Position numbers and translations under genes: made by a program. Positions 48,503 to 58,840 of a DNA stretch of 64,000 nucleotides are shown here, in pieces. Origin of the DNA: Mercurialis annua. Lineage: Eukaryota; Streptophyta; Magnoliopsida; Malpighiales; Euphorbiaceae. The notes beneath the pieces were generated by a model. It had not been told where the DNA came from. It ran no database searches and saw nothing but the letters and a program-made list of their open reading frames with translations. Location: positions 12,092,501 to 12,156,500 of the forward strand of contig NC_065576.1 in the NCBI RefSeq assembly GCF_937616625.2, read 5' to 3'. The first letter of the stretch is position 1. Each line of letters begins with the position of its first letter.

Positions 48503-50959
48503 TCACTTTGGAAGATTACGGCATGTTTTTTTGTTATGCCCCCGGTTTCCACATCTGCTACATGTATTTTTTTCCTTTCTCTCATGACATGGCTTCAATC
48601 TTTGTTTCTTCGGTCGTCCTGCTGGAATTTTTCCTATTGGCGGAAGAACGTCGGTATATTCCATGTCTTCTGCGTCATCCCAATCGCTTTGGCTAGGCAT
48701 CGAAAAAACAATAGCCTCATATATTTTCACTAAATTTTCTTTTTTGAAAAATTCTGCACAATATTGATAGGGATCCATGTGGTATTTGCAAAACACTGCA
48801 ACTGCATGTGCACAAGGTAGCTCATCTTTTTGGAATCTACAACAACTGCATGTCCTCTCAATGAGATCTACTATTGAAGTCTTTGTGCCATCTTCCACAC
48901 TGTATATACATGTTACTGATGGAATAACTTGTATCATTTTAATTACATTTTTAGTTAACTAGAAAATTACTAAAAGTATTCTACAAGTTAAATGTATAAA
49001 TATATTTGAAATAACATCTGATGTTACCTTCATTCTTCTAGCTAGTGAATAGTTTTCCCTAAGTGCTTCTTCTGCTTTATTTGTCAGTTTTGTCATAGTA
49101 TAAGAAGCTATGTTTCTATTTTTGTAGCTCCACTCTTGAACTAATATCCTCAAATATTCCAGAAGTGTTGCAACTGGTAATTCCCTTGCTGATTTGATTG
49201 CTGCATTAAAAGACTTAGCAATATTCGATGTCATTGTTCAGTACCTGATAAAACTCCCATGATTAGTATTTAAAAACTAAATTAATGGTTAACTGTAAGT
49301 AATCTTATAGTGAATTATAGGTTAACAATAAACATCTTATTATTTATTTAGCAAAACAAAATATCGTAATCAATTTTTGTACCTGTTTTTAGTTGAATAT
49401 GCTCTTGCCCATTTTTCTAACCCAACACCAACAAGGTATGGTCGTATTGCTACGTTGATGCTATCTAGTTCTGCCATAAAGTAATCAAAACTTTTTTTCG
49501 TGTACGACTTCGCAGCCCCAAAAAAACAGTCCTTCAAACTCTTTGGATTTTTAGGATTAACTTTAAATTGTTTTTTGACGTTACACAAGAGATGATACGC
49601 GCAAATACCATGACTAGCAAGAGGAAATACTGAATTTGCAGCCTTTTTAATGCTATCATGTCTATCAGATACAATACATAACTTCTCCTTTTCTCTAAAA
49701 GCTCCTTTTATTTTCTAAAAAAAGTAATGCCAAGACTCATCATTTTCAGAATCGACCACATAAAATGCAAGTGGAAATATCTTACCCCCACCGTCTTGTG
49801 TAGATGCAGTTAGTAGTGTTCCTCCATAGTTTGATTTTAAAAAAGTTCCATTCACTACAATAACCGGTCTGCAAAAATTCCAGCCCTTTATGGATGCATC
49901 CAAAGTCATAAAAACATATTTAAATTTATTCCCTTCTGCTGTTTGTAGATCTACAACTGATCCTGGGTTTGTTTTCACAAACATATTCAAAAAATTAGGC
50001 AAAACTGAATATGAATCTCTTGGTTTACCTCTAATTAACTCAAGTGCTTTTCCTCTGGATCTCCAAGCCTTGTTGTAATTCAAAACAACTACAAAATCTC
50101 TTTGCATATCGGAAATAATGTCTGCCGGTGTGTACACGGTCTTTATATTCAAGAATTTTGATTTTATCAAGTCCCCAATTACTGAATATGTCGCTTGCCG
50201 TTGTTCTTCCATTCTGAATTTCGGGGGACATGTGTGAATATCGTCCATTCTTCTTATAATAAACATGCTTGTCTTTCCGTCTTTCGAAGCCCTTAAATTC
50301 CAGTTGCATTGATCATAAAGGCAATGAATCACGTATTCGAGCTTGCACGATTTACTTACAGCAAACTGAATTTTTTTTTCAATTGCGTAAAAACACAAAC
50401 ATGATTTCATTGTCTTTTTATCCTTGAATATCTGCCCTTTAAAGGCTTCTTTGACACTTTGTGACGATACAATTTCATTCTCCCCGTCCTCGATTGTCTG
50501 TCGTTCTGCTTCGTCATGTTCCGTCTGCTTGAATATCATTTCAGCATATGTAACAATATCCATTGCTGTAGGACTGGGATATGACGCCTCATGTATGTCT
50601 TCATTCGTATCTTCAACTGTTTCAGTGTCCATTTCAATGACATTCTGAATCTCATACCCTATAGTTGTGATGCACAGTGGAAAACGTGTAATTCTAGCAT
50701 CCTCTCTTTTAATCTCAATATAAAATTGAAGGCTTTCATTATCATCAATGTCCACAGCTTGCTGATTTGGTTCCAACTGATACTTGATGTGTATTTCAGT
50801 TTCCCCAAATTTAACCTTAAGTATACTGAAAATCAATGCTTTTAGAGTTTCAAATTCCGCATCGTCTTTAACTAAAATACCCTTGATCTTATAATTTGAG
50901 TAGTTTAGATTTTCATCCCATACTCCATCATAGTATACAAGAACCTTCAATGTTGTCAT
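48503..50959 (-). pseudogene. MuDR-type MULE transposase, copy B, with stop and D-to-N change
   Basis: The first exon (50959-49715) encodes a PB1-like N-terminus, the MuDR DNA-binding domain ('FKDKKTMKSCLCFYAIEKKI', Cys pair, 'DDIHTCPPKF') and the start of the MULE transposase domain. The first catalytic site reads VVNGTFL instead of VVDGTFL, a GAT to AAT change. A TAG interrupts just after 'ESWHYFF', while coding sense continues in frame: the second Asp is present in 'VSDRHDSI', then 'HLLCNVKKQFKV'. Further exons are 49234 to about 49030 ('SNIAKSFNAAIKSARELP') and 48937-48503. The last one has a SWIM zinc finger (CSCCRFQKDELPCAHAVAV) and a C-terminal CCHC knuckle (CSRCGNRGHNKKTC). The order is canonical, but this copy should be catalytically dead. 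Confidence 0.9.
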
Positions 50960-51262
50960 TCCTGCAGTTTTTGAAAAAAATAAATTATGTCATCAGTTAC
51001 TTAAGTTAACCTTTAGTTTACGATTAGTACACTAATAGTTCACTTGGAAAAAAATTGTCATTAATATCATCGTTAATATGCATCATTCAGGTTAACAATT
51101 GCTGCAAGTTCATTAACATTTTTTTCTTCATTATACATGTAATTCACTACTTATAACTCAAATGAATTATTATATCGTTGGTTTTGAATCACTAATGTTT
51201 TCGAATCATCACTGATTCGAATCATTAGTAATCACCTAATTCACCATCTATAATAGATAATT

Positions 51263-52299
51263 GAACAAAGGATCACTTTACCCCCCGAACTTGGCACAAA
51301 GTATCAAAAACGTCCAAATTAGCAAAACGGGATCACTTTTACCCTGAACTTGTCAAATTTAGTACAAAAAACCCCCTCCCCACTCTCACCTTAGAGAGTG
51401 TACCTCACTCTCCGGTTTTAATAGTGGTTTTGGTTTTCTAAGGTGGTTTTTGATTGAAAAAAATTTAAAATGGTCCTAATTGTTTTTAAATATTTTATAT
51501 TAATACCTAATAATTAAAAAAAAAACATTTTCATCCTTTCAATTTCAAACTTAATATTACAAATTAATCCTTCAACATTTACTTATATACCAAATTAATC
51601 ACTAAAAATTATATTAACTCCATACCTAAATTATATTAACTAAAAACATAAAGGACCTTTTTGTATATTTTGTAAAAAAAATTATTTTTTTTAAATTTTG
51701 ATGACCAGCTGCCGGAAATTGTTTTCCGGCAGCTGCTCATCACGAACTGAGTTCGTCTCTGTGGTGGAGACGAACTTAGTTCGTCAGAGTTCGTCTCTCT
51801 GACGAACCCAGATCTGGGTTCGTCAGAGAGACGAACTGGGTTCGTCTCTCAGATGAGAGACGAAGCAGATTCGTCTCTCAGATGAGAGACGAACGCTTCG
51901 TCTCTCAGATGAGAGACGAAGCAGATTCGTCTCTCAGATCTGAGAGACGAATCCGTTTCGTCCGGCCGCTGGTTTCCGATGGTGATAATGGGTTTGGGCG
52001 GTGGATTATAAATTTTGGGTGGTGGTCGGTGAAGATGGAGGTGGAGGAAGAGGGATGGTGGTGGTGGTGGTGGTGGAGGAAGAAGAAGAAGAAGGGTATA
52101 AAATTAATTAGGGTTTAAACTTAATTAGAATTAATTATTTTTAGTTTGGAGTCTCACTCTCCAATTAAGGTGCCACATCAGCATAGGGGTGTTTTTGAAC
52201 CGGTTTTGTCAAGTTCAGGGTAAAAGTGATCCGGTTTTGCTAATTTTGACGTTTTTGATACTTTGTGCCAAGTTCGGGGGGTAAAGTGATCCTTTGTTC
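51263..52299. mobile_element. Foldback element (1,037 bp) with palindromic core, copy 2 of the GATCACTTTACC family
   Basis: The ends are GAACAAAGGATCACTTTACC and its inverse. The arms pair over about 150 bp and match the copy at 37520-38308. The 10-bp repeat atagataatt flanks it perfectly (51253-51262, 52300-52309). The centre holds an array of palindromes followed by a GGT/GAA-rich low-complexity stretch (52040-52095). Confidence 0.9.
51712..51962. repeat. Palindrome array in the core of the 51263 foldback element
   Basis: It begins with a hairpin (cagctgccggaa/ttccggcagctg). Then come repeated GACGAAC...GTTCGTC palindromes, one of them a perfect 24-bp palindrome centred on AGATCT near 51808. 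It ends with four cgtctctcagat-gagagacg units, the last a perfect 22-bp palindrome. None of these sequences occurs in the sister element at 37520. Confidence 0.9.
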
Positions 52300-53318
52300 A
52301 TAGATAATTTCAGCATAATATATATGAAATTTTTTGTTTTAATTCAAGAAACCACTTACCCGTTTGAAAGGCTGATTTTATGAAGGTCTTCTTCTGCTTG
52401 AAATTTATTTTTTGTCAAGTTTTCGACTTTTTGATTTTCTTCTTTTGCTTGAATCTCCGTTTTATGTGGTCTTTTATTAGCAATTAAGGATTTTAATAGA
52501 TTTATTTGTATCATATCAGGATCTTTTCCATAACTGTTGCTATAATTAAGCATTACAAAAGATTCACCATCTTTCCTTTCTCACATATCCACCGTATTTG
52601 TTATATTAACTAATCTATTTGTGTAATTTATAAAGTAATAATTAATGTTGTCAATTTTTTTTTTGTCAACCGTAAATTTCATAATAAGTTTGCCTATGTT
52701 GGGTACTTATTAATTTTTCTCTAGAACGAACCCAGCTCTAATGTGACCCTTCTACGTTTATGGGTTTTAAGGGCTTTAACCCATTTATCACCCATTAACA
52801 AATAACACTATTAGCAAAACAGCCATTACCGATGGATTTTTCCGTCACTACATATTTAGTCGTAAAATTTTATAGTGATAGAATTAAAAAATTTGCTACC
52901 GATATTAATGACGGATTTTAGCGACAAGTTTAAATATGTCACTAAATTTTTAAGATAAAAAATAAATTAATTTTTTAAATTAAAATCGTAAAATAAAATT
53001 TTATTTAATCGGTAGCCCAACGTCACCCACCCGCGATAGATCACACACTGTTACCCACTTGCAAATTTTGCAAATTTTTCAATACGTTACACATCCTTCA
53101 ATTACTGCCATCAAAAAATTCTTTAACACTGTAGTTTCCCCGCGGGTTACACCATTTTAACCAACTCAGACTCTTTTTATATATTTACACCTGCAATTTA
53201 CTCCCTCATTATAAAATAATTATTTTTAAATAAATAATGAATAATAAAATTATTTTAATTAAAAACAACAAATTTTTACTTTTATACTTTATTGCCGCAT
53301 TCTAATATAATAATTTTT

Positions 53319-54668
53319 GGCTTAATTACCGAAAAAAGCCAAACTTTTACGTCTTATGTCAATTATAGCCAAACCTTTCAAAATCACCAGATTTAGCCAA
53401 ATTTGATATATTCTGTTTTTTTTTCCAGCCATTTTTGAATCAAACCGGATTTATTGCCTACATGTCATCCATATCACTTCAAACTTCGCAAATTAGCTGA
53501 TATGGAAACATCCCAAAAAATGCCAAACTTTTGCGTCTTGTGTCAATTATAGTCAAACCTTTCAAAATCACCAGATTTAGCCAATTTTGCTATATTTTGT
53601 TTCTTTTTTTAGCTATTTCTGAATCGAACCGGATTTATTGTCTCCATGTCATCCACCTCACTTTCAACTCAGCAAATTAGCTGTCATGACAACATCCCAA
53701 ACCACTAACCCATTAATATTAATTAATTTATTTCATTTAATAACTAATTGATATATAATTAATTTTTTACTAAATAAATTAAATAAATAAAAAATCATAA
53801 AATTAGACATCCCTACTTGCCGCCACCGAGACTTGCCGCCTGCAGGACCCGCTCCACCGAGACCAACCGTCGAAGGAAGATCTACTGCTCCTCCTCCGAG
53901 AAGGGGTAGATCTGCTCCTTCTCAGGCAAGAAGGAGCAGGTCTGCTATGCTCCTTCTCAAGCAAGATGGAGTAGAGCAGATCTGCTCTTCCTTCGGCGGT
54001 CGGTCTCGATGGAGGCGGGTTTCGAGATAATTAAGGTTTATATTAATATAATAGAGTTTTAAATTAATTTTAATAAATTTATTATTTAAATTTAGTTTTA
54101 ATTATATTTTATATAAATTTTTATTTAATTAAAAAATATTAATTATTTTTTAAATATAAAAAATATTAAATTTTGCGTTGGTTGTTTGAATTTTATGATT
54201 TTTTATTTATTTAATTTATTTAGTAAAAAATTAATTATATATCCATTAGTTATTAGATGAAATAAATTAATATTAATTTTATTAATATATATGAGTTTTA
54301 CTAATTAATTAATTATTATATGATTTAGTTGGATTGATTTTGTTTGGTTAAATATTTTGTTTGGTTAAGTTGGGTTAGTGGTTTGCGATGTTTTCATGTC
54401 AGCTAATTTATTGAGTTGGAAATGACATACATGATTTGGAGGCAACAAATACAGTTCGATTCAAAAATGGGTAAAAAAACATAATATAGCAAAATTGGCT
54501 AAATATAATAATTTTAAAAGATTTGGCTATAACTGACACAAGGCGTAAAGATTTGACATTTTTTTGGATGTTGCCATGTCAGCTATAGTTTACTGAGTTG
54601 GAAGTGATATGAATGACATGTAGGCAATAGATCCGATTCGATTCAAAAATGGCTCAAAAATGGCTTAA
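53319..54668. mobile_element. Foldback element with tandem arms and palindromic core, nested in the CACTA-like copy
   Basis: The left arm has two tandem copies of a ~193-bp unit starting 'gccaaacttttacgtcttat' (53337) and 'gccaaacttttgcgtcttgt' (53522). The right arm holds inverted copies of the same unit ('tgacacaaggcgtaaagatt' at 54534). The left terminus GGCTTAATTACC matches other MITEs of the window. The right terminus is truncated. The core at 53815-54030 is GC-rich. Confidence 0.75.
53815..54030. repeat. Palindromic GC-rich core of the 53319 element
   Basis: 'accgagaccaaccgtcgaag' pairs with 'cttcggcggtcggtctcg' at the other end. Between them lie repeated 'ctgctccttctc' / 'gagaaggggtagatctgct' type units around AGATCT. 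The design matches the arrays at 4959, 7494 and 51712, but the sequence differs. Confidence 0.75.
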
Positions 54669-54870
54669 TAAATAATATTTTTTAAAAATAAATAATAATA
54701 TTTGAATAAATAATTTTTTTGAATAAATAATGTTTTTAATAAATAAGTTTTTAATAAAAATAATACTACGGATTGTGAAATCTGTTGCTAAAGTAAGTAT
54801 TTAGCGACAGAATGAAATAATTTGTTGCTAAATGTGTTATTTGTATCCGTCGCTAAAAGTGTAAAAAAAA

Positions 54871-56654
54871 TTGGGGCGAAATTTTACCTCATCTATTTAT
54901 TGAGCATATTCAGTAGGTAAATGTACTTGTTGTCGAAGAAAACAAGAGCCCTTCTATGTTTCAATAATGGCTTTGTCATTTAAAGAAAGTGACAGAATTC
55001 CAATAGAGTTACCTTCCTATGATAACAAATGAAGCAACATATGCCAAAGCCACCGGGTGTGGCACGTGATGGACCATCAGCTCCACCATCCTCGATCTAC
55101 TTCATACCTTTCAACTTCTAAAGCTCCAATTTTTGGGTTACTGATTGCTGTCTAATCAAATTCTGGCTTGTTAAATTACGGTTGGTTCGGTTTTTGGCTA
55201 GGTAATCAATGTATGGGTAAGATGGTAATTATATGTGTATATATATATATGGTTTGGTTTGAAATTTAAGAGAAAATAATTTTAAATTCTATTCGACTCT
55301 AAAGTTAAAAGAAACTAATTTGCTTTGTATTAAAATCGAACTGAATAAAATATATTTTTAAAATAATTTATAATTGACTCGGTTTGATTTAGGTCTAATA
55401 TTATAAAAAGCCAAACTTTTTTATGTTGCAGCCTTTCAAAAATTAACAGAAAATTTAATCTATTTAGTATGTTTAGTTTTTAAATAGTGTCATTTATCCG
55501 ATTTAATGACCTATTCATTCAATAATAAAAAATTTAAAAATTATATTTTTAATTCCAACGAAATCTAACATTGTTATTTGAAAAATACTTATTAAAATTA
55601 GAACATAGTCGACGAAATGATCATCAATTAAAAAAACTTAAAAAAATAATTTTAAAATAAATAAATTATTTGCTAAAATTGAAATGTTATTTATCAAAAT
55701 TTGACTAGTAATCATTTTTATAAGTCTCAATTAGAATTAATCTAATTAGCAAAAAGTTGACTTTTTTCGGATAATTAGGTTTTTAATTTAAAAAAATAAA
55801 ATATTTTTTTAATAAAATTAAAAAGATTCTGACTAAAAAGACTAGAGTAAATTAGACAGTACACCACACAACAGTAAAAAAATATCACTTATACTATTTG
55901 ATTAGTCAGTGTTAAAGAATATTTAATCAATTTGCAGAGTTACTTTGTCGATTGCAAAAGTATGGTTTGAATCTACCCTTCTGTTTTCCTTTCCATCATC
56001 TTGGCCATTTTTTTTTCTGTATGGACCTATTCTGCTACAACCCCATTCTTCCGTTTTTTATTTCGACTCGACATTAAAACACTTAAAGGTTTTAAGTTTT
56101 AGTAATTTGATTATGTCGGTGCCGCTGCTAGTGCATCATCTTTCCTTACAATACAAGCTGAAGTAATCAGATATGAAGATGAGTTTATCGAACCAATTTT
56201 TTAAAAAAAAAGGTTGTGGAGGCTGAGAGTGTCCCGAAATATGTGGATTTGCTGGAGTTCATGGGTTTGTGGTGGGTTTGCCGGCAGCGGTGGGTCCGAG
56301 AAAATCTGTGTTGGATCGCTCTATAATTTGTTCGCGAATTGCTCGTTTTTTTTAGAGGGTGATATATTAAGAAGAGGAGAGAAATGGGCAGTTGATGATT
56401 TTGGGAGTCAGTGAGCAGGGTAAGTGGGTCTGTTAACAAAGTTTGAAAGGGAAGCCATTAATGAAGAAAAAAAACCAAAAGACAAAGGCTCTTCTATTCT
56501 GTTTGATTTTTTGATTAAAATATCTATATACTAGGCAATTTGGCTCTCTTAGATTCACCTGTTAAATTAATGGTATAGTTTATTATGAATATTGTATGTA
56601 TTTAAAATTTTATAAAACTGTTAGTACACTAAACATAAATAAATTAAACCGTCA
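54871..56654. other. Intergenic, AT-rich
   Basis: At 54968-55035 a short open stretch starts ATGGCTTTGTC and ends after 22 codons. It resembles nothing I know. No other coding signal is convincing. Confidence 0.45.
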
Positions 56655-56712
56655 GTAAACTATTAGTGAACCGTTAGTAAATTAATAGTAAAAATTTATT
56701 AGTAAATTAATC
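56655..56712. repeat. 11-bp minisatellite related to the GTTAACTA motif
   Basis: About five units in a row: gtaaactatta, gtgaaccgtta, gtaaattaata, a 14-bp variant, gtaaattaatc. Period and sequence are close to the GTTAACTATTA motif of the Ulp1 MULEs, although no MULE coding sequence is adjacent. Confidence 0.75.
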
Positions 56713-56892
56713 AATAATTTATTATTATTTTTATTTTTCATTTCCAAAAAAATTAAAAGACAAACATATTTTTAAACACAAACTGAACAATATTTTTAAA
56801 AATATTTACCTAGTATATAGGTATTTTTTTTAAAACTCCCATAGACTAATTTGATTTGATTTTAATCAAATACAGACTATTTATATAAAAAA

Positions 56893-57210
56893 GGGTTAAT
56901 TACATATAAAATCTCCACCTTTACACGAAATTGCAAAAATAACACGACCTTTAAAACGTGACAATTCAGGGCACCACCTTTCATTTCTTTTCAAAAATAA
57001 CACGGGCACATTTTTAGTGGCATTTTTGCTGACGTGGCGTGACACGTGGCACTCTCATCGGGTGTCCAAGTCAGTAAAATTTTATTAAAAAACGTGCCCA
57101 TGTTATTTTTGAAAAGAAATGAAAGGTGATGCCCTGAATTGACACGTTTTAAAGATCGTGTTATTTTTAAAAATTCGTGTAAAGATGGTGATTTTATATA
57201 TAATCAATCC
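56893..57210. mobile_element. Foldback MITE, 318 bp, 9-bp target duplication
   Basis: Inverted arms include 'tttcatttcttttcaaaaat' against 'atttttgaaaagaaatgaaa', and 'aataacacgacctttaaaac' against 'gttttaaagatcgtgttatt'. The flanks tataaaaaa and taaaaaaaa agree at 8 of 9. The terminus is GGGTTAATTAC. Confidence 0.85.
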
Positions 57211-58835
57211 TAAAAAAAAATCATAAGGAGTGGGAGAGGAAGAGTGGCCACAATCTTTCCACCTTGTTTATATCTACTTGAAATTGGTCATGGTCCTGGG
57301 ATACAGGCAGCCCCCATTTTTATTTATTTTGTCTGCTTTCATAAATCAATTTGTTGATTTAAACATGTTTTACGAATAAGAAAATGTTTTCAAATTTACA
57401 AATCCATTCAAATGAATAGACCTTTTTCTTTTATATCATTCGGAATAAGAGAGTGTTTTTAAAAGAAACTGAACCCTTAATCTCTAATAAAAAAAACCGT
57501 ACGGTTAAAGGTGAACACGGTTTATTTCGGTGTGCAAATTTCCAGAATCTAACCATCTTTATAAATTCAAATATAAATTCCACTAGTTCGGTTTGCAGTT
57601 ATTTCGTCTTCTTTTATTTGATTTATTCATAATCATAATGTGTCTCCTCTCGATAAAAAAAATCGCTGAAGCGAAATTTCAATTTGGTACCAAATTAAAA
57701 AATATAAATTTTAAATTACTATCATTAAAATTATGTTTATAATTAATTATTTTACTAAACGTAATAATTTTTGATGATGATTAACATGAATTTGTAATAA
57801 AAGTGCTAATTGATGGAACATCGTACAACCAATTTGTCCCACATCTAAAAAAAATAAGGTGACCACATAAAAAAGTTTATAAAAAGTAAACAATTTTATT
57901 CCTTTACTTTTAACACACATTTATTACCCTCAACTAATACTATATTGATTTAAGCATCAGAGTGAATTCGAGGTCTAGAGTCCAAAATTTAACTTTGTCG
58001 CGTCCCTTGTTTGTCTGTACTAGCACAACCACAAATACTCAAGAAGCCCAATAGAATCACACCCCATAGTATCTTCAGATTCATCATTTGCGCTATCTGA
58101 GAGAACCTCTATTTTTTATAAAAATTTAACAATTGGATCCCAGGATGATGGAAATCAAAAAAACCCATCAAATCCCACAACCAAAGAAAAAGACCTGCTC
58201 AATCAGGACGTCCGGGAGAAACCTAGCAACAGTCCCTTTACTCCAGTAGCCCCATTATAAATGGGACAGTCATACCTATTCACTTCCAAGGGTTTGGAAC
58301 ACCCGAACCTAGCCAAGGTTTAAAATATATACACAAATGACCGGATACATATATAGTCGGCGTGTATAAAATATTTTTTTTTCGTAACCCAAAAACAGAC
58401 AGCCAAACACATATGTAAACTACTGCTAATAACTATACAATGTCCTATATGTAGCCACTGAAATGGTATATACAAAAGCAATAGTTTCATATCAGAGTAT
58501 ATGTTGACAAGTCTACATGCAACTGCCTTAAACTACTGCAGCATTCTAAGAGTACAAAATAATATGTACATGTTAAAAAGGTAGAGGTTCCTTGAAACAA
58601 GAGTACGAAAGCTCGATCATCCCAAAACTAGACACCTAAAAATATTAACAACAGCGAGATTGAAAATATAAATATTTATGAGTTCCAGATAAAGCATGTT
58701 GTCGCATAAACACATAACACTTATGGTCTTTCTCGTTTAATAATCGTATGTATAATTCTCACTAATTTGAGAGAACATTCAAACTTCTAATTAGAAGTTA
58801 CTTTAGATATTAACAATATCTAAAGAAAACACTTT
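57211..58835. other. Intergenic, with a possible LTR/PBS remnant near 58090
   Basis: 'attcatcatttgcgctatctgagagaacc' at about 58080-58110 vaguely resembles the end-of-LTR plus PBS region of Tat/Ogre gypsy elements (cattTGGCGCCGTCTGTGGG). No LTR pair is seen. The rest is unassigned. Confidence 0.35.
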
Positions 58836-58840
58836 ATACT

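Larger units (their letters stand above)
43504..50959. mobile_element. Ulp1-carrying MULE, copy B (minimum extent)
   Basis: A nine-exon Ulp1-type gene on the plus strand and a MuDR-type transposase gene on the minus strand converge, about 520 bp apart. This arrangement of protease and transposase belongs to MULEs of the Kaonashi/KI type, which captured a Ulp1 gene. Copy B is inverted relative to copy A. A foldback element was inserted next to its right side at 51263. The terminal repeats were not found by eye. Confidence 0.85.
39674..51096. repeat. Dispersed GTTAACTA-type 11-bp motif of the Ulp1 MULEs
   Basis: About 30 copies of GTTAAC, usually within GTTAACTAATA or its inverse, lie in the spacers and introns of both MULE copies. 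Examples are 39674, 40490, 41319, 41330, 43896, 43991, 44085, 44221, 44232, 47007, 47018, 47122, 47133, 48264, 48275 and 48325. Pairs are repeatedly spaced exactly 11 bp. I found none in the Ulp1 or transposase exons. Confidence 0.85.
52822..54870. mobile_element. Second CACTA-like copy, interrupted by a foldback element
   Basis: The left part has 'tttttccgtcactacatatttag' type degenerate ends and 'acggattttagcgacaag'. The right part (54770-54860) has 'tgctaaagtaagtatttagcgacag' and 'tatccgtcgctaaaag'. The segment 52990-53170 (caacgtcacccac, cacacatcctt) matches 10110-10300 of the first copy. Ends are eroded and no target duplication is seen. Confidence 0.6.

Noticed and set aside
51882..52118. 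Open frame of 78 codons with poly-Trp
   Set aside because: It is produced by the GACGAAC palindromes and a GGT repeat in the core of a foldback element.
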